Positions 1-5,946 of a DNA stretch of 8,954 nucleotides are shown piece after piece. Origin of the DNA: CAZPLZ01 sp964587525 (GTDB lineage Bacteria > Oederibacteriota > CAKKQC01); NCBI GenBank assembly GCA_964587525.1, contig CAZPLZ010000135.1:1-8954 (forward strand). The letters run 5' to 3'. The notes under the pieces are model-generated. The model had not been told where the DNA came from, did no database searches, and saw only the letters and a list, made by a program, of their open reading frames with translations. Numbering within the stretch: position 1 is the first letter of the stretch; each line of letters begins with the position of its first letter. A program made the translations under genes and the position numbers.

Positions 1-58
1 CCGGCGCCGCCAGCCAGAGTGGCAGCACCACCATCATCATCCATATCCATGTGTTCAT
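1..58 (-). CDS. Start of a secreted or membrane protein (partial, runs off left edge)
   Basis: The first 19 codons of a minus-strand gene are visible and read MNTWIWMMMVVLPLWLAAP. This looks like a signal peptide or signal anchor: a short polar start, a long hydrophobic stretch, then small residues that could form a cleavage site. The ATG at 58-56 is well supported by a strong Shine-Dalgarno sequence 7 bases upstream (66-73). The gene lies 32 bases downstream of the GT87 stop codon and is in the same direction, so it is probably the next gene of the operon. The rest is outside the window and no function can be assigned; export across the inner membrane is all that can be inferred. Confidence 0.7.
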   Translation of the reverse strand, partial: MNTWIWMMMVVLPLWLAAP

Positions 59-65
59 CTTGACG

Positions 66-73
66 CCTCCTTT
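66..73 (-). promoter_or_regulatory. Strong ribosome binding site of the left-edge gene
   Basis: The minus strand reads AAAGGAGG, near-perfect complementarity to the 16S rRNA 3' end, with 7 bases before the ATG at 58. It is the best ribosome binding site in the window and decides the start of the partial left-edge gene. Most other genes here have weak sites or overlapping starts. Confidence 0.75.
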
Positions 74-90
74 GCGATTGACTCCCTATC

Positions 91-1458
91 CTATGATAAC
101 GCTCCCCGGGGTGGAAATATTGTACCGGCTAGGCGCGGGTGTAGCCAAAGCAGGGTGGCAAGCAGGATAAGCGTGCCAAAAGTGCAGTTCGACAGCATCA
201 ACAGCGATCCAGCAAGGTGTTGGCCGATCAGGCCTGGCGGCGTGAGGACCACGAGGACAAAAAATGTTACGAGCACGGTAACGACCACGCGCCGTTCGAC
301 TCTGCCAAGAAGCCGGTGCCCTTCGACTCGCTTGCGCTCGCTCAGGGCCCTGAGCTTGTCGAAGGGCCGCACGAGACCGGCCAGGAGCATCAAGGGCAGC
401 AGGAGAACAACAAAGTAGAACTTCCAGGCGATCGATCCGAACACGGCGGAGACAATCAACACCACGCCGTACTCGGCAAGACTGGCGGGCGCGGTTGGGG
501 CGATCCGGCCACGGAAGAGCCACAGTGAGAGAAGCGTCACCACGACGAGCAAGCCCACGGTGGCCAGGAGGACAGCGGGATGTCCGGATTCCGGAAGCAC
601 GCTGGTGGGAACGACGTTGAAGGGGGTGAGGTGGTGGCCGATGAACCGGTCAAACATGGCGAACACGGATTGATTCATCTTGGCGACGCCGGTATCAACC
701 TGCCGAATGTCCTGAAGCCAGGTCTGAAGGTATTCCACAAACCTCTGCCATCCAAACACGAGGGCGGGAGCAAGCGAAAACAGGAGGGCGGCTACACTCG
801 CGCTGAGGGCGGCACGGTAACGCCGCCGGTAGAACAAGAATGGCAGGAACACCAGCGGCATCACCTTCAAGGCGGCGGCCAAGCCAATGGCCGCCCCGCC
901 CAGCAGCGGCCGCCCGCGCGAGATCCAGGAGAGGCCTCCCAGGATTACGGTGAAGATCACGAGACTGACTTGAAGGTGTTCAAACGTACTGACGATGAAC
1001 CGCGACGCCAGGGCGAGCGGAATGAGAATCTCCGGCGAGCCGAATGAGAATCCATCTCTCGCAGGCCAAAAAGACAAGCGGCTGTTGTACACCATGCGCA
1101 CCAGAATCTTGAGGATGACCCACAGGAGAAGGAAGTTGAGCACGAGCCACATCCCGCGCGCCAGGTAAGGGGTGGGGCGTGCCACCAGGGCAAGCGGGAC
1201 ACAGAACAAGCTGAACAGGGGGGGCCAGGCGTTCCAGATATTGAGCTGGGGAGATAAATCCCGGTAGATGTTCCCTCCCCGTAAGACCAACTCGCCGACT
1301 TCCACGTAACCGGCGAAGTCTCCCGGGCGGCGGATCCAGCTCAGGCTGCCGATGAGCAGCACCGCCAGCCCCAGCCAGGGAACCCAGCGCTTTACGTCAA
1401 AAATGCAAAAGGAAGGAAACTTGATGACGATTACCGAGACGATTCTGATCCCACACAA
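91..1458 (-). CDS. GT87/DUF2029-family polytopic membrane glycosyltransferase
   Basis: Predicted integral inner-membrane GT-C glycosyltransferase; the family (DUF2029/PimE-like) uses polyprenyl-phosphate sugars, typically polyprenyl-phosphate-mannose. With a TTG start at 1458 it has 455 residues and about 11 hydrophobic segments. Family-like features are RPGDFAGY in the first extracytoplasmic loop (Asp about 47), the RGRPLLGGAAIGLAAALKVMP segment with its Lys-x-x-Pro (Lys about 198), and NQSVFAMFDRFIG (about 262-274). The start is uncertain. The first membrane helix begins near base 1385 and no ATG lies nearby; the candidates are TTG 1458, ATT 1404 and GTG 1362, the last of which would cut helix 1. 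An open frame extends to 1659 but overlaps the upstream barrel gene and looks non-coding. The preferred start overlaps that gene by 62 bases. A 48-base palindrome lies in frame at residues 365-380. Donor and acceptor cannot be told from sequence. Confidence 0.8.
   Translation of the reverse strand: MCGIRIVSVIVIKFPSFCIFDVKRWVPWLGLAVLLIGSLSWIRRPGDFAGYVEVGELVLRGGNIYRDLSPQLNIWNAWPPLFSLFCVPLALVARPTPYLARGMWLVLNFLLLWVILKILVRMVYNSRLSFWPARDGFSFGSPEILIPLALASRFIVSTFEHLQVSLVIFTVILGGLSWISRGRPLLGGAAIGLAAALKVMPLVFLPFLFYRRRYRAALSASVAALLFSLAPALVFGWQRFVEYLQTWLQDIRQVDTGVAKMNQSVFAMFDRFIGHHLTPFNVVPTSVLPESGHPAVLLATVGLLVVVTLLSLWLFRGRIAPTAPASLAEYGVVLIVSAVFGSIAWKFYFVVLLLPLMLLAGLVRPFDKLRALSERKRVEGHRLLGRVERRVVVTVLVTFFVLVVLTPPGLIGQHLAGSLLMLSNCTFGTLILLATLLWLHPRLAGTIFPPRGALS
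319..366. repeat. 48-bp REP-like palindromic element inside the GT87 gene
   Basis: The element has inverted outer arms CCCTTCGAC/GTCGAAGGG and a perfect 16-bp inner palindrome GCTCAGGGCCCTGAGC; the two halves differ by a short extra segment in one arm. Its length is a multiple of three. On the minus strand it is read as PFDKLRALSERKRVEG within GT87, in a charged loop between hydrophobic segments. The same kind of peptide (FDKLRA...) is known from dispersed palindromic repeats read through in many bacterial genomes. I infer an in-frame insertion tolerated in a loop. Only one copy is seen in this window. Confidence 0.75.
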
Positions 1459-2356
1459 ACGCGTAGTCCAACTCGTAGGGTTTCCAGAAATACGTGGCAC
1501 CGCCAGAGGGACGGCCGTCGTTGATCCCTGCGCGCACCGCCACTTCTGTGTACGGCCACACTTCCGCGCCGGCGTGCACGCTTGAACCGAGAGGGGCAGG
1601 CCGGAAGACAACGTCAGCGGCCAGCAGGACCTGGTCCCTGAAGGTCCGGTACGCCGCACCGGCAGCGAACGCGCGGGTCAGCTCGTTCCGGACCCCGGTC
1701 TCCCACGCGAAGGTGCTCGCGAGATTCTCCCCCGTCACCGCGAGGTAGAGTTCCCGGGAAAGCAGCGGCTGCACGAGCACGCCGACGTCCACGGCGGCGC
1801 CGTTCGCCGAGAAACCCAGGAGCTGCTGGTGCAAAAGCTTCACCGTGGCGCCGGCGCGCACCTGGTAGAGAATCCTCCGGCCATACGACATCAGGACCGC
1901 ATCCTCAGCGCTCGTCTCGGTTCCTGTCACCGTGCCCACGTCATCGACCCGTTCTATGCCTGACACCGCGTGGTGGATCCAGCTCAGTCCGAACGCGCCA
2001 GCCCGGTCGGAGAGATAGGAGCCGGAGAGCGAAACCGACGAGCGCCCCAGCGTGGCGACCGTCAGCATGCTCCCCACTTGCCACGTGACCGGCCCGGCGT
2101 ACGTCAACCCTGCCGGGTTCCAGGTCCCGGCGTGGACATCCCAAGCCGCCGCCCGGGCCGCACCGCCCATGCCCAGCCACCTGGCGCCAAGTCCTTCCTG
2201 TAAATAAGCCGCCGCCCCGACGTCGGCCGAGAGGTCACGGGCGGCAATCACGCACATGACGAGCAAAAGACCCCAAAGACTCGATGGCCAGTGCCACCCC
2301 CTCTCCCCCTGAAGGGGGGAGAGGGTAGGGTGAGGGGGGCGAGTCTGCGAGCTCAT
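1397..2356 (-). CDS. PorV/PorQ-like outer-membrane beta-barrel protein
   Basis: A 319-residue protein. Residues 55-84 carry the diagnostic N-terminal block of the PorV/PorQ (UPF0164-like) family, with GLGARWLGMGGAARAAAWD followed by GTWNPAGL. The rest alternates polar and hydrophobic residues as beta strands do, and the chain ends in HQVSFLLHF with the terminal Phe typical of barrel proteins inserted by BAM. A hydrophobic stretch at about 26-39 (SLWGLLLVMCVIAA) is the likely signal peptide core. The preceding residues 6-20 are encoded by a dispersed repeat (2297-2339), giving an unusually long N-terminal region. The ATG at 2356 is 12 bases after the GT4 stop, with only a weak GGGTAAG upstream. 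In Bacteroidota PorV works in type IX secretion, but many relatives occur outside that system; nothing here proves a secretion role. The family call is firm, the role open. Confidence 0.8.
   Translation of the reverse strand: MSSQTRPPHPTLSPLQGERGWHWPSSLWGLLLVMCVIAARDLSADVGAAAYLQEGLGARWLGMGGAARAAAWDVHAGTWNPAGLTYAGPVTWQVGSMLTVATLGRSSVSLSGSYLSDRAGAFGLSWIHHAVSGIERVDDVGTVTGTETSAEDAVLMSYGRRILYQVRAGATVKLLHQQLLGFSANGAAVDVGVLVQPLLSRELYLAVTGENLASTFAWETGVRNELTRAFAAGAAYRTFRDQVLLAADVVFRPAPLGSSVHAGAEVWPYTEVAVRAGINDGRPSGGATYFWKPYELDYAFVWDQNRLGNRHQVSFLLHF
2297..2339 (-). repeat. 43-bp palindromic repeat, copy A (inside the barrel gene N-terminus)
   Basis: Read on the minus strand it starts CCCCCCTCACCCTACCC and continues into a C-rich arm, a short TTC-centred loop and a G-rich arm. 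It matches copy B at 3507-3549 at 42 of 43 positions, in opposite orientation, so the two form an inverted pair around the GT4 gene. It is translated as part of the barrel protein (the HPTLSPLQGERG stretch). Similar C/G-rich hairpins are dispersed in many bacterial genomes. Confidence 0.85.
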
Positions 2357-2368
2357 GTGGGGCTTACC

Positions 2369-3502
2369 CTATCCCCGGCCTTGGGCGTGAGTCAATACTC
2401 TAAGAAGAAACCGATGCATGGCGCCGGCAATCGTCTCGTCTGAATACCGCGCCAGGGCACGGCGGCGCAGCGCGGTGGGAACCCGCCTCGTGAGGAGCGA
2501 TCGAAGTTTCCGCGCCAGCGCTTGGGGTGAGCCTTCGGGAAAGACCAGGCGGCGATCGCCCAGCACGTGCGGAATCTCCCCCGAGGACGATCCCACCACC
2601 CAGCGGCCACAGGCCAGCGCCTCCGGAAGCACCCGCCCGAACTGCTCTTTCCACTGCTGCGTGGTGCGTGATGGCAGCACCAGCGCATCCAGCGCGCCCA
2701 TCACGGTCGCCACCTTGGCCCGCGGCACCGGCGGATAGAACGTGGCTCGCTCTCCCAACCATTGCTGCGCACACAGACGCAGAGCCAGCAGGTACGGCCC
2801 TGCCCCCACGAGCGCCAGCCTCACCGAGTCAGGAAGTTGAGCGACAGCCCGGATGAGATCTTCCACACCCTTTTCCGGCAGGAAACGGCCAACGTAACCA
2901 ACGATCCGCCCCGCGACCGGCCATCCCAGCGCGCGCCGGCATGCTGACTGTAAGCGCGGGCGGAAGACTTTGCCGTCCACCCCGTAGGCCGGCAGCACAG
3001 CGATCGGACGGCGGAATCCCCGGCGGCGCAGGACCTTTTGCGCATCGCGATTGCCCGCAAACGCCCCGGCGGCCGCGCTCAAGCACCGGCGCACCAGCTT
3101 GAGCCTATGCCAGCGGAGAGGGCGGGGAAGGTTCTCGTAGGTATAAAAGACGAACGGAAGGTTGCGCGCCTGAGCGATCCTGGCCGCTCGCCAGCACGCC
3201 AGGGAGAACGGCTCCTCCTCGGCATAGATCAGATCGGGTTCAAACCGGGCTAGCTGGGAGGGGAGGGTAACCGGCCACCAGTTGGTGAGGCGCCCGATCC
3301 CCACCGCCGGGCAGATCGCCACCCGCAACCGGCCGGCGGTTCTGGGGCGGGCCGCAACGTGACGGCTTCCTTCCGGCCACCACGGCGGCAGCAGGAGCAG
3401 GACTCGCCAGCCGTACGCCGCCAACAGCTCCCACTTCCGCTGGTGTGTCGGCTCCACCGCGCTGTGGGCCAGAACCGCCAACTGTGGCAGTTGAGTTTTC
3501 AT
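2369..3502 (-). CDS. GT4-family glycosyltransferase (GT-B fold)
   Basis: A complete 377-residue retaining glycosyltransferase, of usual length for the family, that would transfer a sugar from a nucleotide donor at the cytoplasmic face. The N-terminal acceptor half runs to about residue 190. The C-terminal donor half begins with IVGYVGRFLPEKGVEDLI (200-217), containing the phosphate-contacting Arg206 and Lys211. The EX7E motif is intact: Glu286 and Glu294 in EQFGRVLPEALACG, followed by GSSSGEIPHVLGD. The ATG at 3502 has a GAGG sequence 8 bases upstream, contributed by the repeat at 3507-3549. The gene lies between two inverted copies of the 43-bp repeat, 55 bases after the epimerase and 12 bases before the barrel gene, all in one direction. 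The sugar and acceptor are unknown; a step in surface glycan or lipopolysaccharide-type assembly is inferred from context. Confidence 0.9.
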   Translation of the reverse strand: MKTQLPQLAVLAHSAVEPTHQRKWELLAAYGWRVLLLLPPWWPEGSRHVAARPRTAGRLRVAICPAVGIGRLTNWWPVTLPSQLARFEPDLIYAEEEPFSLACWRAARIAQARNLPFVFYTYENLPRPLRWHRLKLVRRCLSAAAGAFAGNRDAQKVLRRRGFRRPIAVLPAYGVDGKVFRPRLQSACRRALGWPVAGRIVGYVGRFLPEKGVEDLIRAVAQLPDSVRLALVGAGPYLLALRLCAQQWLGERATFYPPVPRAKVATVMGALDALVLPSRTTQQWKEQFGRVLPEALACGRWVVGSSSGEIPHVLGDRRLVFPEGSPQALARKLRSLLTRRVPTALRRRALARYSDETIAGAMHRFLLRVLTHAQGRG

Positions 3503-3506
3503 GAGT

Positions 3507-3549
3507 CCCCCCTCACCCTACCCTCTCCCCCCTTCGGGGGGAGAGGGGG
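3507..3549 (+). repeat. 43-bp palindromic repeat, copy B (between epimerase and GT4 genes)
   Basis: Begins CCCCCCTCACCCTACCC and includes a 12-bp perfect stem (3521-3532 with 3536-3547) around a TTC loop. Inverted relative to copy A at 2297-2339, with one substitution in 43 bases. In the minus-strand transcript it fills most of the 55-base epimerase-GT4 gap. It would form a stable hairpin just before GT4 and leaves a GAGGGGGG sequence as the GT4 ribosome binding site. There is no U-run, so it is not a canonical terminator. Confidence 0.9.
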
Positions 3550-3557
3550 ACGAACGC

Positions 3558-4619
3558 TTAGTAGAGCTTTTGGGTCCAGGACCGCGGGGTATCGGGCGAA
3601 ACCAGTTCCAGCCCATCCTTGAGGTACGTGAACGGCTGCGGGCCGGCCGAGCGCGCCCACGCGATCATCCGTCGCACCCCCTCCGCGATCGGCACCGTCG
3701 TCTTGTACCCCAGGAGGCGTTCGGCTTTCCTCTGTGAGCTGAAGGCACGCTCCACCTCCAGCGGGCGTGCCGGCAGGTACCGGGGCTTCAGGCGCTTTGG
3801 ACAGTGCTGCTCGCCGCCGAAGTAAAGCCGGATGATGAGCCGGGCTAGCTCCTTGATGGCGATCTCCTCGCGCGGCCCGATGTTGAAGATCTCACCATGG
3901 AACCTCCGCGAGAGGCCGGCCTTGAGGACATACGGGGTGTAATCATCGATATACGTGAACGCGCGCTTCTGTCTCCCGTTCCCGTAAATGTAAAACGGCT
4001 TGCCGTTGAGCAGCGCGTTAATAAAGATCGCGATCACGTTCCGGTACGGGTCACGCAGGTTCTGTCGAGGTCCGTAGACGTTGTGCGGGCGGATGATCGT
4101 GTAGGTGAATCCATGCACCGTGGAGAGGATCTCCGTGGCATGCTCCATGGAGGCTTTAGCGATCGCATAGATATCCTCCGGAGCCCGCGGCATGTCTTCT
4201 GTAAATGGCGGCTTCTGGGCCCCGTACACGCTCATCGAGGACGCCAAGACCATTTTCTTAAGCCCGGACCGGACCGCGGGCACCAAGAGATAGAGGTACG
4301 CCAGATAGTTCCGCTCGGTGGAATTGACCGGCGTAAACTGCGAGCGTCCTTCCGAGGCGTCCGCGGCATTGTGGAAAATAATGCCGGGACGGACCTTGTT
4401 GATATAGGCCTCCACCGCTTTGCGATTGCGCAGGTCAAGCTGTTTGAACTTGCACCCCGGTGCGATGTTGCGCCGGTATCCTCCGGAGAGATCGTCCACG
4501 CCATGGACCTCGTAGCCCTCATCCAGCAGCGCGCTCGCTTCATGGCTGCCCATGAACCCGGCCGCGCCCGTTACCAGCACCCGCTTAGCGGGAACGCGAT
4601 CTCTTATACCCTCAATCAT
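3558..4619 (-). CDS. NAD-dependent sugar epimerase/dehydratase (GalE-like)
   Basis: A 353-residue extended short-chain dehydrogenase of the nucleotide-sugar epimerase/dehydratase family, a cytoplasmic NAD-dependent enzyme that prepares sugar donors. The Rossmann motif is GAAGFMGSH (Gly18, Gly21, Gly24), followed by an Asp-rich end of strand 2 (VDDLSGG). The catalytic region is ASSMSVYG (Ser128) with Tyr151 and Lys155 in the YAIAK motif, so the triad is complete. RPHNVYGPRQN (177-187) and FTYIDD (221-226) fit UDP-sugar epimerases. The specific substrate (UDP-glucose, UDP-glucuronate or other) cannot be read from sequence. The ATG at 4619 has no Shine-Dalgarno sequence; an extended -10-like TGAGATAAT lies just upstream, so a leaderless transcript is possible. 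A 66-bp hairpin separates it from the GT9 gene upstream; the 43-bp repeat and then GT4 lie downstream. Confidence 0.9.
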   Translation of the reverse strand: MIEGIRDRVPAKRVLVTGAAGFMGSHEASALLDEGYEVHGVDDLSGGYRRNIAPGCKFKQLDLRNRKAVEAYINKVRPGIIFHNAADASEGRSQFTPVNSTERNYLAYLYLLVPAVRSGLKKMVLASSMSVYGAQKPPFTEDMPRAPEDIYAIAKASMEHATEILSTVHGFTYTIIRPHNVYGPRQNLRDPYRNVIAIFINALLNGKPFYIYGNGRQKRAFTYIDDYTPYVLKAGLSRRFHGEIFNIGPREEIAIKELARLIIRLYFGGEQHCPKRLKPRYLPARPLEVERAFSSQRKAERLLGYKTTVPIAEGVRRMIAWARSAGPQPFTYLKDGLELVSPDTPRSWTQKLY

Positions 4620-4627
4620 TGCGGGGT

Positions 4628-4636
4628 ATTATCTCA
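4628..4636 (-). promoter_or_regulatory. Possible extended -10 promoter element before the epimerase
   Basis: The minus strand reads TGAGATAAT, resembling an extended -10 (TGnTATAAT) with one mismatch. A start point about 7 bases downstream would fall 1-3 bases before the epimerase ATG, consistent with the absence of a ribosome binding site. No convincing -35 hexamer is present; that position falls inside the hairpin. Evidence is weak. Confidence 0.25.
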
Positions 4637-4645
4637 AAGGACTAG

Positions 4646-4711
4646 AGGGGACGTACTTGAAATATTGAAATTCTCGACGTGGAGAATTTCAATATTTCAA
4701 GTACGTCCCCT
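4646..4711. repeat. 66-bp perfect inverted repeat (MITE-like hairpin)
   Basis: Two 30-base arms (4646-4675 and 4682-4711) are exact reverse complements around the 6-base loop GACGTG. The outer arm is AGGGGACGTACTTG and the inner part is AT-rich, unlike the surrounding DNA. It occupies most of the 97-base gap between the GT9 stop (4717) and the epimerase start (4619). As RNA it would be a very stable stem but lacks a following U-run. Perfect arms suggest a recent insertion of a small non-autonomous element; no transposase is in the window and no clear target duplication flanks it. It could also act as a two-way terminator or mRNA-stabilising hairpin. Confidence 0.9.
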
Positions 4712-4716
4712 AAACT

Positions 4717-5946
4717 TCAGCGAAGCATGGACAGGGCTGCGGCGAGCACCTGATCCACCGTCACCTCCCTCAGGCAGGCCTGTTCAAAAGGACACGTCGT
4801 GCTGTGGCAGGGTTTGCACGGAACCCACTGCTCGATGACGCGTACATGCCGGCCGCGCGGCGCCCACTGCGCCGCCAGGTTGGTGCCGCTGAACACAATC
4901 AGGGTCGGCGCCCCCACCGCCGCCGCCACGTGCGCAGCACCGCCGTCATTGCCGATGAAGAGCGCGGCGCGTTTGATCAGCGCCGCCATCTCCGGCAGCT
5001 TCAGCCGTCCGCGCAGATCCAGAAGCGAGACCGCCGGCAGCGCCCGGGCGAGCGGCTCCCCACCCGCCTCCTCCCCCGGCCCCGACAGCACCGCGACCGT
5101 GACGCGGGCCCGCCGGGCGAGCTCCCTTCCCACCCACGCGAACCGCTCCGGCATCCACCGTTTGATGGCGTTCCCCGCACCCGTGTGGACGACCACGAAT
5201 TTCTTGCCTGGCGCCACCCATATGCGCCCCTTTCCCCTCTCCCCCGAAGGGGAAGAGGGCAGGGAGAGGGGAAACTCAGGGGTCAGATCGCTGACCGGGA
5301 TCCCGAACCACCGCAACGCCGCGGCGCCCCTCTCCACCTCGTGCCCCTCGCGAGGCCACGGCGCCCGGTGGGTCAGCCAGAACCCGCAGCCGCCCGCGTC
5401 GAACCCCAGCCGGGCCCGGGCGCCGCAGAGCGACAGCAGCAGGCTGTCCATCCGGTTGTGATAGCGCAGGTCTACGGCCAGGTCGAAGGCCCGCTGGCGC
5501 ACGTTCGCCGCGAGGGCCAGGCACGCCTTAAGGTTCTCCCCCCAGGACGTCTCGGGCCGGATCCACGGCACATCCACACCCTCCACCTCGTCCACATAGG
5601 AAAGTCGCAGCAGCGCCTCGACATTCGCGGGGCGGGTGTACACGGTGAGCCTGGCCGCCGGAGCCCAGGCCTTGAGCGCACGCAGGAGCGGCGTGGCTTG
5701 AACAACATCCCCCAGGTGATCCAGCTTGAGGAACGCGATGGACTTGAGACCGGCCGGGTCCAGTGAACGAGTCCGGCCCGAGAGCTTCAGCCAAAGCCGG
5801 CCGGCCGCGGAGACCGGCGCGGCTGCCACCGTGAGCGTCAGATTGGCCAGCCTCCGTGGCTGCGGCCTGGGACGCGGCAGCCGTTCGTGCGGAGGAGCGG
5901 GCAGCACCAGCGCCGCCAATCGCTCCCAGCCGCCGATAGGTTTCAC
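4717..5946 (-). CDS. GT9-family heptosyltransferase-like glycosyltransferase
   Basis: A 409-residue member of the ADP-heptose:LPS heptosyltransferase family (GT9), expected to add heptose or a related sugar to a lipid-linked core at the cytoplasmic face. Seen in order: an N-terminal block of about 65 residues with basic and hydrophobic character; FLKLDHLGDVVQATPLLRALK (about 73-93), the family N-terminal motif with the conserved GD; HTGAGNAIKRWMPERFA; LFIGNDGGAAH (about 329-339) in the donor-binding half; and a C-terminal cysteine group at 377, 380, 385 and 391 (CKPC...C...CL), common in this family. The GTG start at 5946 overlaps the upstream stop codon as GTGA; an open frame extends to 6012 but runs inside the DUF362 gene. 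Residues 225-240 are encoded by an in-frame copy of a GC-rich repeat. The exact sugar is not determinable. Confidence 0.88.
   Translation of the reverse strand: MKPIGGWERLAALVLPAPPHERLPRPRPQPRRLANLTLTVAAAPVSAAGRLWLKLSGRTRSLDPAGLKSIAFLKLDHLGDVVQATPLLRALKAWAPAARLTVYTRPANVEALLRLSYVDEVEGVDVPWIRPETSWGENLKACLALAANVRQRAFDLAVDLRYHNRMDSLLLSLCGARARLGFDAGGCGFWLTHRAPWPREGHEVERGAAALRWFGIPVSDLTPEFPLSLPSSPSGERGKGRIWVAPGKKFVVVHTGAGNAIKRWMPERFAWVGRELARRARVTVAVLSGPGEEAGGEPLARALPAVSLLDLRGRLKLPEMAALIKRAALFIGNDGGAAHVAAAVGAPTLIVFSGTNLAAQWAPRGRHVRVIEQWVPCKPCHSTTCPFEQACLREVTVDQVLAAALSMLR
5227..5274 (-). repeat. GC-rich palindromic repeat inserted in frame in the GT9 gene
   Basis: On the minus strand it runs TTTCCCCTCTCCCTGCC, then a C-rich arm, a TTC loop and a G-rich arm. 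It is a diverged relative of the 43-bp repeats at 2297 and 3507. It is 48 bases, exactly 16 codons, and is read as FPLSLPSSPSGERGKG. The segment lies between the GT9 N-terminal domain and the start of the second domain (IWVAPGKKFVVVHTGAG), where an inter-domain linker is expected. That explains how it could be tolerated. Confidence 0.75.

Noticed and set aside
580..1047. Plus-strand open frame opposite GT87
   Set aside because: It is a hydrophilic low-complexity shadow of a membrane-protein gene.
1459..1659. Upstream extension of the GT87 frame to an ATG at 1659
   Set aside because: These codons lie inside the barrel gene in another frame; the peptide is Thr/Arg/Cys-rich with no relation to GT87 N-termini.
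1397..2356. Evidence for a type IX secretion system
   Set aside because: Only a PorV/PorQ-like barrel is present, with no other Por or Spr components; the family occurs widely outside type IX systems.
3521..3547. Intrinsic terminator after the epimerase
   Set aside because: The stem is strong but neither strand shows a following T-run, and the next gene starts within a few bases, so a true terminator is unlikely.
3897..4838. Long plus-strand open frame (313 codons) across the epimerase region
   Set aside because: It is antisense to the clear epimerase, runs through the 66-bp hairpin, and its translation shows no recognisable domain; it is a by-product of GC-rich codon use.
2297..5274. CRISPR array
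   Set aside because: The repeats are far apart, in mixed orientation, irregularly spaced and partly coding; there are no spacers of uniform length and no cas genes.
4804..5766. Plus-strand open frame (320 codons) opposite the GT9 gene
   Set aside because: Its composition is Arg/Pro/Gly-rich and it has no motifs, while the minus strand encodes a complete GT9 protein.
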